A DNA stretch of 64,000 nt from Sphingomonas sp. OV641 (GTDB lineage: Bacteria > Pseudomonadota > Alphaproteobacteria > Sphingomonadales > Sphingomonadaceae), in NCBI RefSeq assembly GCF_900109205.1, contig NZ_FNZB01000001.1, positions 2,170,001 to 2,234,000 of the forward strand, given 5' to 3'. The notes under the pieces were generated by a model. That model was given only the letters and a program-made list of their open reading frames with translations, searched no databases and was not told the DNA's origin. This document shows positions 57,044 to 64,000 of this stretch, one piece after another. Every line of letters begins with the position of its first letter. The stretch's first letter is position 1. Position numbers and translations under genes: made by a program.

Positions 57044-57412
57044 ATGCAGTGTTTCGATCCGGCAATCCGCGGGCATCTGGCCGCGATGGCACGCGCAGTG
57101 ACCGAATCGATCGCGTTCGTCTTTCTCGACGAGCGCGGGAGCACGCTGGGGCTGCACCACATCCTCTCGAGCAAGGCCTCGTCGGTCGACGTGCCGCTGC
57201 GCACCATCGTGGCAGTGGCGATGGCGCATGATTCTCGTGCCATCGTGATGGCGCACAATCACCCGTCCGGAGATGCAGAGCCTTCGCCGGAGGACCTGCG
57301 CACCACGCGCCGGGTGGCGGCGGCGCTCGACAGCTTAGGGATACGGCTGGTCGACCATCTCGTGCTGGCCGGCGATTCCGTTGTCAGCTTTCGGGCGCGC
57401 GGGCTGCTGTGA
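57044..57412 (+). CDS. Stand-alone RadC-type JAB domain protein
   Basis: A 122-residue protein equal to the C-terminal JAB/MPN half of RadC. The metal motif is '[18 protein letters not shown]' (HxHPSGDxxPSxxD) and the upstream Glu is in '[15 protein letters not shown]'. The N-terminal helix-hairpin-helix of full RadC is absent. Its biochemical role is unknown; JAB proteins in this family are not clearly deubiquitinating enzymes. It diverges from thyA and overlaps the convergent methyltransferase by 78 bp, all in its last 26 codons. Confidence 0.82.
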   Translation: MQCFDPAIRGHLAAMARAVTESIAFVFLDERGSTLGLHHILSSKASSVDVPLRTIVAVAMAHDSRAIVMAHNHPSGDAEPSPEDLRTTRRVAAALDSLGIRLVDHLVLAGDSVVSFRARGLL

Positions 57413-58219
57413 CTGGTTCATGCCGCAGGGGCGGATAGCTGCCGGCTCCGGTCGGGGCCCGACCGCCCGGAAGGTCGCGAAATATCCGCCGGCAGACGGC
57501 ATCGGCGTCATCGTCACCAGCTGATAGCCGACAGCCGCGAATTCGCAGCGGAGCAGGGTTGGCGGTGTGCCGTGATTGGCCGTGGAGCGATCCGCATCGA
57601 CCACCACCACCTGCCCGTTCGGGTGCAGCGCGGGACGCATCCGCCACAGGAACTCATAAGGCTCCTCGATCTCATGATACATGTGCACCATGAAGATACG
57701 ATCGAAGCTCGCCTCCGGTAGCTTCGGATCGGAAGGCGCCCCCAACTTCACGCTCACGTTATCCAGCCGGCCACGCGCCACGCGTTCGGCGAGAGCATCG
57801 CGAACGGCCGGCATCACATCCTGCGCCAGCACGCGCCCTTCCTTGCCGACCTTCTGGGCAAGGCGCATGGTGTAATAGCCCTCGCCGGCGCCGATATCGG
57901 CCACCGTCATGCCGGGCTCGATCGCTGCGCGCGCCATCACCGTGCCCGCTTCGTTCAGCCGATCGCGCGCCTCCTCGTTGGACCAGCGCGAGGAAACAAT
58001 GTTGGCGACCGGGCGATAGGCCTCGGGGAACGGCCCCGGCTCCTGCGGCTCGTCCTTGAGCAGCGGCTCCCCGCCTTCACACGCCGCCCCCAGCAACAGG
58101 AGCGCGGCGGCGGTGATGGAGCGCGCGATGGCCCGTCCCCGCCGCGCGCCGGAAGCAGCCGCGCCGCGGATCACCGTCGGCTGCCGTCCGGCACAGAAAT
58201 GCGATCGAGCGCCGCCCAT
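57335..58219 (-). CDS. Class I SAM methyltransferase with lipoprotein-like N-terminus
   Basis: A 294-residue protein. The methyltransferase fold is clear: motif I 'TVADIGAGEGYYTMRLAQKVG', then 'VLAQDVMP', 'FDRIFMVHMYHEIEEP' and 'GQVVVVDADRSTANHG'. Before it lies 'SITAAALLLLGAACEGG', a hydrophobic stretch ending in a lipobox-like LGAAC (Cys 47). The N-terminus before it is long for a lipoprotein signal; an internal GTG (58174) would make it normal, with Cys near 32, but no SD supports it. It begins 2 bp after the prfB stop and overlaps the convergent JAB gene by 78 bp. Substrate unknown. Confidence 0.75.
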   Translation of the reverse strand: MGGARSHFCAGRQPTVIRGAAASGARRGRAIARSITAAALLLLGAACEGGEPLLKDEPQEPGPFPEAYRPVANIVSSRWSNEEARDRLNEAGTVMARAAIEPGMTVADIGAGEGYYTMRLAQKVGKEGRVLAQDVMPAVRDALAERVARGRLDNVSVKLGAPSDPKLPEASFDRIFMVHMYHEIEEPYEFLWRMRPALHPNGQVVVVDADRSTANHGTPPTLLRCEFAAVGYQLVTMTPMPSAGGYFATFRAVGPRPEPAAIRPCGMNQSQQPARPKADNGIAGQHEMVDQPYP

Positions 58220-58221
58220 CC

Positions 58222-59349
58222 TCAGTCGACATCCTCCACGTCGACCGCTTCGCCGGTCACGCGCTGTGCCAGCGCAGCAGCCATGAAATCGTCGAGGTCG
58301 CCATCGAGCACGTCGCCCGGCGAGGTCGAGGTGGTGCCGGTGCGCAGGTCCTTCACCAGCTGGTACGGCTGCAGCACATAGGAACGGATCTGGTGGCCCC
58401 AGCCGATATCGGTCTTGGCGGCGTTGATCGTGTTCGCCTCTTCCTCGCGCTTGCGCAGCTCATGCTCGTACAGGCGCGCACGCAGCTGATTGTACGCTTC
58501 TGCCTTGTTCTTGTGCTGCGACCGCTGGTTCTGGCACGCCACCACAATCCCGGTGGGCAAGTGGGTGATGCGCACCGCTGAATCGGTCGTGTTGATGTGC
58601 TGCCCACCCGCGCCCGACGCACGATAGGTGTCGATGCGCAGCTCGCTGTCGTTGATTTCGATGTCGATCGAATCGTCGATCACCGGATAGACCCACACGC
58701 TGGAAAAGCTGGTGTGGCGGCGCGCCGAGCTATCATATGGGCTGATGCGGACGAGACGGTGGACGCCGCTCTCGACCTTGGCATAGCCATAAGCGTTCTC
58801 GCCCTTCACCAGCAGGGTGGCAGACTTGATCCCCGCCTGCTCGCCCGAGTGATAGTCGACCAGTTCGACCTTGTAGCCATGCCGCTCGGCCCAGCGCGTG
58901 TACATGCGCTGAAGCATCTCGGCCCAGTCCTGGCTTTCGGTACCACCGGCGCCGGCGTTGATCTCGACATAGGTGTCGTTCGCGTCCGCCTCGCCGGACA
59001 GCAGCGCCTTCACCTTGTCCTTCTGCGCGCGTTCGGCGAGCTCGGCGAGCGCCTTGGTGCCGTCCGAGGCCATTTCCTCGTCGCCCTCGGCCTCGGCCAT
59101 CTCGATCAGTTCGGCCGTATCGCTCAGCTCGCGTTCGATGGTGCGCGTGGCGGTGATCGCCTCATCCAGACGGCGGCGCTCGCGCATCACGTCCTGCGCC
59201 GCCTTGGGATCGTTCCACAGCGTCGGATCCTCGACCCGCGCATTGAGTTCATCGAGCCGCCGCAGCGCACGATCCCAGTCGAGGCTGCGCCGAAGCAGCG
59301 CGAGCGCCTCGTTGATCGTATCCACATGAGCCTGCGCTTCGGCGCGCAT
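58222..59349 (-). CDS. prfB: Peptide chain release factor 2
   Basis: A 375-residue RF2. The catalytic GGQ is in '[25 protein letters not shown]', followed by '[21 protein letters not shown]'. The stop-codon-recognition segment reads '[15 protein letters not shown]' (SPY where E. coli RF2 has SPF). The gene is one continuous frame with no in-frame TGA near the start, so it lacks the programmed +1 frameshift of E. coli. GGAGAAAGAAG precedes the ATG. It lies downstream of the PBP1A gene (159-bp gap). Confidence 0.96.
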   Translation of the reverse strand: MRAEAQAHVDTINEALALLRRSLDWDRALRRLDELNARVEDPTLWNDPKAAQDVMRERRRLDEAITATRTIERELSDTAELIEMAEAEGDEEMASDGTKALAELAERAQKDKVKALLSGEADANDTYVEINAGAGGTESQDWAEMLQRMYTRWAERHGYKVELVDYHSGEQAGIKSATLLVKGENAYGYAKVESGVHRLVRISPYDSSARRHTSFSSVWVYPVIDDSIDIEINDSELRIDTYRASGAGGQHINTTDSAVRITHLPTGIVVACQNQRSQHKNKAEAYNQLRARLYEHELRKREEEANTINAAKTDIGWGHQIRSYVLQPYQLVKDLRTGTTSTSPGDVLDGDLDDFMAAALAQRVTGEAVDVEDVD

Positions 59350-59479
59350 CTTCTTTCTCCACTTCTCGCGTCATTTCAGCAACCTGGAGGCACGAAGGGC
59401 CGGGGCATCGCTGCCTGGCCGGACGGCTCCAGCCAAGGCTGGCATGACGGTATTTGGCTGGCGGACTTAGGACCAGAAC

Positions 59480-59499
59480 GGCGGCAGGACAATGCCGCC
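59480..59499 (-). terminator. Hairpin downstream of the PBP1A gene
   Basis: A perfect 7-bp stem (GGCGGCA/TGCCGCC on the + strand) with a 6-nt loop lies 10 bp past the PBP1A stop. It has no U-run, so termination before prfB is uncertain. Confidence 0.35.
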
Positions 59500-59508
59500 G
59501 CCTGCCGA

Positions 59509-62016
59509 TCAATAGATACCGCCTTCGCGCTGCAGGAAGTCGCTGTCGCTCGCCTGCGTCCTGGTGCCTGCGGCCGTGGGGACGGCGCTCGGCTGTGCGG
59601 TGGGCCGGCGCGGCGCGCGGCGCGCCTCCGCCTGTGGCTTGAACGCTTCCCAGATCACCGCGGGCTTTGGATCATTGTCGTTCGGGAAGGTGCCGAACAC
59701 CGGCCGGCCGCTGCCCCGGTCGACCCGAACCATGCGGATGCCGGCAGGCGCGCGGAACGGCAGCGGATCCATGCCCTCATAGGCCTTTGCCGCCCATTGC
59801 TTGAAGATCGGCGCGGCCAGCGTGCCGCCCTGCGCGTAACCGCCCAGGTTCACCGGCGAATCATATCCGATGTAGACGCCGGCCACCATTTGCGGCGTGC
59901 CGCCGATGAACCATACGTCCTTGGGCCCCGAGTTGGTGCCGGTCTTGCCGAACATTGGCCGGTTCAGATCGCGCAGCACCGTGGCGGTACCACGCTGGAT
60001 CACGCCCTCCGCGATATGGACCATCTGATAGGCGGACATGGCATCCAGGACCTGGCGCCCACGACGAACTGGGCGGGGCATCGCCTTTCCGTCCCAATCG
60101 GGCATGTTGCACCGATCGCAGGCACGCCAGTTTTCCGGCCAGATCACTTGGCCGCGACGGTTCTGGACATAATCGATCAGCGTCGGGGCATGCCAGCGCC
60201 CCTGATTGGCCAGCACGCCATAAGCGTTGACCATCTTCATCACCGTCGTCTCACCCGCACCCAGGGCGTAGGAGAGGTAGGGTTCATAATCCCCGATCTC
60301 CATCGCCTTCATCAGGCGAACGACATTTGCCATGCCGGTCTGCGCGGCGGCGCGCACCGTCATCAGGTTGCGCGACTGCTCCACGCCCCAGCGCATGGTG
60401 TGCGGCCCGGCGCCGCGCGAATTGGCGAAGTTGCGGAAGCACTTCTGCCCGAGGCGCGGCCCCTGGTCGACGCAGAAGGGCCCGTCGACGATGATCGAGG
60501 CGGGCGTCATGCCGTGTTCCAGCGCGGCGGCATAGACGATCGGCTTGATGGTCGAGCCCGGCTGGCGCATCGCCTGAGTCGCACGGTTGAACGACTGGAG
60601 CGAGGCGTCGAAGCCGCCCTGCATCGCCAGGATGCGGCCGGACTCCGGCTCCTGCACCACGAACCCGCCGGAGATCTTGGGCACGGACCGAAGGGCGAAA
60701 CGGCTGCCCGATGGCGCGACCGCAATCACATCGCCCGGCTTCAGGCTGTTGAAGGCCGGCGTGCTGCCGCCGCGTACCGGCATCTGCGCGGCCGATTGCG
60801 GCAGAACGCCCTGATCGCCGTTCGCAAAGCCGATCTGCGCCTCGCCGCCATCGCGCGAGATTACGATGGCCGCTCGCCAATCAGCATGGTCAAGATTGAT
60901 GTTGGTGTTGAGCAGCGCGACCTGCCAGCGATCGTCCTCGATCTCGACATGGCGCAGCGGTCCCGCAAAGCCGCGCCCGCGATCGTAACGCAGCAAGCCG
61001 TCGCGCAGCGCCTCGGCCGCAGCGGTCTGCACGCGACGATCCAGCGACGTGCGCACCCACAGACCACCGGAATAGACGCTGTTGGCACTGTCCCGCGCGG
61101 TTTCGCCGAAGCGATCGATCAGTTCGCGGCGGACCTCCTCGACGAAATAGCCGCCGACGCGCTCGAATTTGGGCACGCGCCGGATGATGGCGCCGATCGG
61201 CTGCGTCCGCGCCTCATCCCGCTGGGTCGCGGTGATGAAGCCATTGCGCTCCATCTCCCCAAGTGCCCAGTTCCGCCGCTCCAGCGCGCGATCGGTATCG
61301 CGGAACGGATCGTAGTTCGCCGGCCCTTTCGGCAGAATGGCGAGATAGGCCATTTGCGACAGCGCCAGCTCGTCCAGCTCCTTGTCGAAATAGGCATGGC
61401 TCGCGGCCTCGACGCCATAGGCATTCCGCCCAAGGAAGATCTGGTTGAGGTAAAGCTCCAGGATCTGCTGCTTGGTCAGCGTATCCTCGATCCGCCAGGC
61501 AAGGATCGCCTCCTTGATCTTGCGGGTCGGCGAATAAGCGTTGCCGATCAGCAGGTTCTTGGCGACCTGCTGCGTGATGGTCGAGCCGCCGCGGGCCCGC
61601 TGGCCGCTGCCGAGCTTCGACACATAGTCGATGACGGCGCCCGCGAGGCCGGGATAGTCCACGCCGTGATGTTCGAAGAAAGTCTTGTCTTCCGCGGCGA
61701 GAAACGCCTGCACCAGTGTCTTGGGATATTCCGCGAAGGACAGTTCGACGCGACGTTCCCGCGCATAGGAATAAACCGGTGCACCATCGATGCCACGCAC
61801 GTTGGTGGGGAGCGGCGGCTCATAGGTACGCAACTGCTCCACCGACGGCAGATCGCGCGTGATGAAGAACCACCCACCGCCCAGGATGAGGAGGCCGATC
61901 GCCGCCAGCACGGCAAGCACCTTTACCCACCAATGGCGCCAAAGCCGCGACAGATGCTCGCCGACGCTGCCGAGGCGCCGTTGCGGCTTCATGGGTTCAG
62001 GAGGAGAGGACGCCAT
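59509..62016 (-). CDS. mrcA: Penicillin-binding protein 1A (bifunctional)
   Basis: An 835-residue class A PBP. One transmembrane helix (about 30-52), then the GT51 glycosyltransferase with 'AAEDKTFFEHHGVDYPGL' and 'RGGSTITQQVAKNLL', an OB-like insert, and the transpeptidase with SxxK in 'RQPGSTIKPI', SxN in 'EQSRNLM' and KTG in 'MFGKTGTNSG'. A Pro/Ala/Arg-rich tail ends it. It polymerises and cross-links peptidoglycan in the periplasm. amiC is 127 bp upstream and prfB downstream, on the same strand. Confidence 0.96.
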   Translation of the reverse strand: MASSPPEPMKPQRRLGSVGEHLSRLWRHWWVKVLAVLAAIGLLILGGGWFFITRDLPSVEQLRTYEPPLPTNVRGIDGAPVYSYARERRVELSFAEYPKTLVQAFLAAEDKTFFEHHGVDYPGLAGAVIDYVSKLGSGQRARGGSTITQQVAKNLLIGNAYSPTRKIKEAILAWRIEDTLTKQQILELYLNQIFLGRNAYGVEAASHAYFDKELDELALSQMAYLAILPKGPANYDPFRDTDRALERRNWALGEMERNGFITATQRDEARTQPIGAIIRRVPKFERVGGYFVEEVRRELIDRFGETARDSANSVYSGGLWVRTSLDRRVQTAAAEALRDGLLRYDRGRGFAGPLRHVEIEDDRWQVALLNTNINLDHADWRAAIVISRDGGEAQIGFANGDQGVLPQSAAQMPVRGGSTPAFNSLKPGDVIAVAPSGSRFALRSVPKISGGFVVQEPESGRILAMQGGFDASLQSFNRATQAMRQPGSTIKPIVYAAALEHGMTPASIIVDGPFCVDQGPRLGQKCFRNFANSRGAGPHTMRWGVEQSRNLMTVRAAAQTGMANVVRLMKAMEIGDYEPYLSYALGAGETTVMKMVNAYGVLANQGRWHAPTLIDYVQNRRGQVIWPENWRACDRCNMPDWDGKAMPRPVRRGRQVLDAMSAYQMVHIAEGVIQRGTATVLRDLNRPMFGKTGTNSGPKDVWFIGGTPQMVAGVYIGYDSPVNLGGYAQGGTLAAPIFKQWAAKAYEGMDPLPFRAPAGIRMVRVDRGSGRPVFGTFPNDNDPKPAVIWEAFKPQAEARRAPRRPTAQPSAVPTAAGTRTQASDSDFLQREGGIY

Positions 62017-62143
62017 ACGCGACGCCGGTGTTTAGGGAGCCCCCGTGCGGCTGGCAACATCAAGCCCATGCCGCCACGCCATCATTCGGCGCACCCCGCG
62101 GCCCGGCCGGCGACAAGCGCGCCGGCCGCAGTCCGTCGCGGTC

Positions 62144-63388
62144 TCAACGGGACGCGGTCTGGGCCATGCGGCGGGCGAAGTGAATGTCCACCGCCCGGCG
62201 AACGCTTTGCGCGATCCGCTCCCGCCCTTCTTCGCTGTCCAGAAAGGCCGCATCCTCGGCGTTGGAGATATAGCCGGTCTCGAACAAGATCGAGGGCATG
62301 TCCGGCGCCTTCAGGACAAGCAGCGATGCCATGCGGTGAAAGTTGCCTTTCACCGGAATGAGCGGCTTTGCCTCGCGGCCAAGCAGCCGAGCGAAGCCGG
62401 CGGACGCGTTCATCGTCTCGCGCTGCGTCAGGTCGATCAGGATGGACGAGACATCCTCGCTTTCATCAAGGTTCACGCCGGCGATGATGTCCGCCTTGTT
62501 CTCGCGCGCGGCAAGGCGCGCCGCTTCCTTGTCCGAGGCGATGTCGGACAGGGTATAGGCAGTGGCACCCGACGCCTCGACGTTGCCGGCGCTGTCGCAG
62601 TGGATGGAGATAAACAGATCCGCGCCAAGCTGGCGCGCCACGCCGAACCGCTCACGGTGAAGGATGTAGCGATCGTCATCGCGAGTGAGCGCCACGCGCA
62701 CACGCCCCGATTCGAGAAGCTCGTCGCGGATCGCGCGGGCGATCTTCAGCGTCACGTCCTTCTCGCGCAGGCCGGTTTCCGGGTTGATCGCGCCGGGATC
62801 GTTACCGCCGTGGCCGGCATCGATCACCACCAGCGGGCGACTTTCATCTCCGCGCACCCGCGGCAGCACGCTCTTGCGTGCCGGCGGAACGGGGATCGAC
62901 ACCTTGTACCTGGGCTTCGCCTTTCCCCATTCGAACGGGAGAAAGCTTAACGGCGATGCGGCGCTGGCCGCTGCGAAACGGCGACCGTCCACCTGGCGCA
63001 AGGACAATTCCAGCGTGCGCCCATCATCCTGGAACTCGCCGCGCGACACGATCATCGGCTCCGCCAGATCTAGCACCACGCGCGCGCCATCCGCCCCGCG
63101 CCATCCCTGCCGGACGGCGGTGACCGCACCATCGCCGCCGCTCGCACGCCCCGGAGCCGCCCCGTCGATATCGATCGCGATCCGTTGCGGCGCATTCAGG
63201 ATGAAGCTGGACGCGCCGCGCACCGCTTCATCGAAGCGAATGGTGATCCGCCCCTCCTGCACGTCCACACGCTGCACCGTCGCAGCCCAGCCAGGCGCGC
63301 CGAATGTGAGGCCAGCCAATATTGCGAGCAGCATCGACATGCGCCCCGCATGCCGCGCCGGCTGCCCGCTGGTCCAGCGAAAAGCCAT
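62144..63388 (-). CDS. N-acetylmuramoyl-L-alanine amidase (AmiC-like)
   Basis: A 414-residue amidase. After a signal segment (about 17-36, ending APGWAA) comes an AMIN-like domain (about 40-140), then the Amidase_3 domain with zinc and catalytic motifs 'VVIDAGHGGNDPGAINPETG' (His), 'REKDVTLKIA' (Glu), 'LFISIHCDSAGN' (His) and 'ILFETGYISNAED' (Glu). It cuts the amide between N-acetylmuramic acid and the peptide during daughter-cell separation. It diverges from rne and is followed by the PBP1A gene on the same strand, a common sphingomonad order. Confidence 0.93.
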   Translation of the reverse strand: MAFRWTSGQPARHAGRMSMLLAILAGLTFGAPGWAATVQRVDVQEGRITIRFDEAVRGASSFILNAPQRIAIDIDGAAPGRASGGDGAVTAVRQGWRGADGARVVLDLAEPMIVSRGEFQDDGRTLELSLRQVDGRRFAAASAASPLSFLPFEWGKAKPRYKVSIPVPPARKSVLPRVRGDESRPLVVIDAGHGGNDPGAINPETGLREKDVTLKIARAIRDELLESGRVRVALTRDDDRYILHRERFGVARQLGADLFISIHCDSAGNVEASGATAYTLSDIASDKEAARLAARENKADIIAGVNLDESEDVSSILIDLTQRETMNASAGFARLLGREAKPLIPVKGNFHRMASLLVLKAPDMPSILFETGYISNAEDAAFLDSEEGRERIAQSVRRAVDIHFARRMAQTASR

Positions 63389-63845
63389 GTTACGCCCTAC
63401 CCTTTTTCCCTGTGGGACTCGGGTTACGCCCCTGCTGGTTCAATCGCAGTTGCGCATTGGGGTTAATAGCACGTTCGGCATGTTTTTGCCGACCGGCCGG
63501 CAAGGACGTTCCGGTTGCCCAATAACAAACGACTTGCTAGTCACCATGTTGATCGGATTGCGGGCCGTTGCGCCCGCTCCCGACCCACCGCCCAACCGGC
63601 CGATCGAGCCGGCGCGGGCAATCAGGTTGACGTACGCATGCCGCATATTCCCCCACCGCAGTTCCGACCGGCTTTCGCCGGCGGTGCGGGCGCGGGGCTG
63701 ATCCAGGGCGTAGCGCCCGGACATGCGCAGCGGACGAAGGCATCGTTTATCACCATCCGCTTGTCCGCCCCAGATGGGCCGACAGCGCCTTTTTATCGCG
63801 CGACCCCGCCGCCCGGCGGCGCGAGTCGTGCGCGGAGACCTTATA
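63389..63845. other. 457-bp divergent intergenic region between amiC and rne
   Basis: No gene is supported here. The region carries the divergent promoters and the rne 5' leader. A GGAG SD (63835-63838) precedes rne. The rne leader is expected to be long and to host autoregulation in many bacteria, but I could not fold it reliably. TTGACG at 63627-63632 has no -10 at a proper distance. Confidence 0.5.
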
Positions 63846-64000
63846 ATGACCATGCGCATGCTGATCGACGCACGCCACCGGGAGGAAACCCGCGTGGCCG
63901 TCGTCAAAGGAAATCGCATCGAGGAATTTGATTTCGAAAGTGCCGAGCGCAAGCAGCTCAAGGGGAATATCTATCTTGCCAAGGTGACCCGCGTGGAGCC
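63846..64000 (+). CDS. rne: Ribonuclease E (start only, 3' end cut by the window)
   Basis: The first 51 codons of RNase E/G: 'MTMRMLIDARHREETRVAVV' followed by 'KGNRIEEFDFESAERKQLKG' and 'NIYLAKVTRVEP', which leads into the S1 RNA-binding domain. Three in-frame ATG codons (63846, 63852, 63858) are close together; the first has GGAG 8 nt upstream and was used. The remainder of the gene is beyond base 64000. In bacteria this enzyme starts mRNA decay and processes rRNA. Confidence 0.93.
   Translation, partial: MTMRMLIDARHREETRVAVVKGNRIEEFDFESAERKQLKGNIYLAKVTRVE

Noticed and set aside
58222..59349. Programmed frameshift in prfB
   Set aside because: The reading frame is continuous from the ATG, and no in-frame TGA or slippery CTT-TGA site is present near the start.
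58597..62361. Very long + strand open frame (1254 codons) opposite prfB and the PBP1A gene
   Set aside because: It is antisense to two clearly recognised genes with intact motifs. Its product has no recognisable domains, is rich in Arg/His/Ala, and reflects third-position GC bias.
63627..63649. TTGACG followed by CATATT as an rne promoter
   Set aside because: The spacer is only 11 bp, too short for a sigma-70 promoter.

Overview
The window is a GC-rich stretch of core chromosome from an alphaproteobacterium, most likely a sphingomonad (Sphingomonas or a close relative). Three things support this: a small complex I accessory subunit (NDUFS4-like), the alphaproteobacterial BamF-type lipoprotein (DUF3035) next to lspA, and a sphingomonad-type interspersed palindrome (translated as TVRPELVEG) inside ileS. 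I see no phage, transposase, plasmid functions or CRISPR array. About 55 genes and one tRNA can be supported, and both end genes (corC at the left, rne at the right) are cut by the window.

Left part (1-24.6 kb): corC end; hrpB with the NDUFS4-like gene; an MBL-fold hydrolase; a DUF2721 membrane protein; a CelD-like acetyltransferase; a TetR regulator divergent from an aminoglycoside-phosphotransferase-fold kinase; a class C beta-lactamase-like hydrolase; a GST; and a PAS-GGDEF-EAL c-di-GMP enzyme. Then come tRNA-Trp, a lipoprotein, secE and nusG, followed by a CPBP protease, glpX, a coiled-coil protein and a TonB-dependent receptor. That receptor has an almost ideal sigma-54 promoter and two tandem inverted-repeat activator sites. 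A TRIC-like channel, a GNAT, sppA and a MATE exporter follow.

Middle (24.6-46.5 kb): groESL with a CIRCE operator and a strong terminator, an Uup-like ABC-F ATPase and a DUF815 ATPase. Next is a translationally coupled four-gene operon of the XrtA/PEP-CTERM exopolysaccharide type (EpsE-like phosphoglycosyltransferase, PrsK sensor kinase, PrsR sigma-54 activator, PrsT-like TPR protein), divergent from manC (GDP-mannose synthesis). Then a GntR regulator, hom, a possible small RNA, a PspC protein, an OPT transporter, and a GH130 phosphorylase paired with a two-domain GT4 protein.

Right part (46.5-64 kb): queF; the coupled sseA-metC-mscS operon; a long leftward operon thyA-small ORF-folA-ribF-ileS-lspA-bamF; a lone RadC-type JAB protein; and a leftward cell-envelope and translation block (amiC, PBP1A, prfB, lipoprotein-like methyltransferase) divergent from rne.

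The most interesting link is regulatory. The window encodes a two-component sigma-54 activator (PrsK/PrsR) and, about 14 kb away, an outer-membrane receptor gene with a textbook sigma-54 promoter and upstream activator sites. Whether PrsR is the protein that binds those sites is inference. All motif calls were made by eye; no database search was run.
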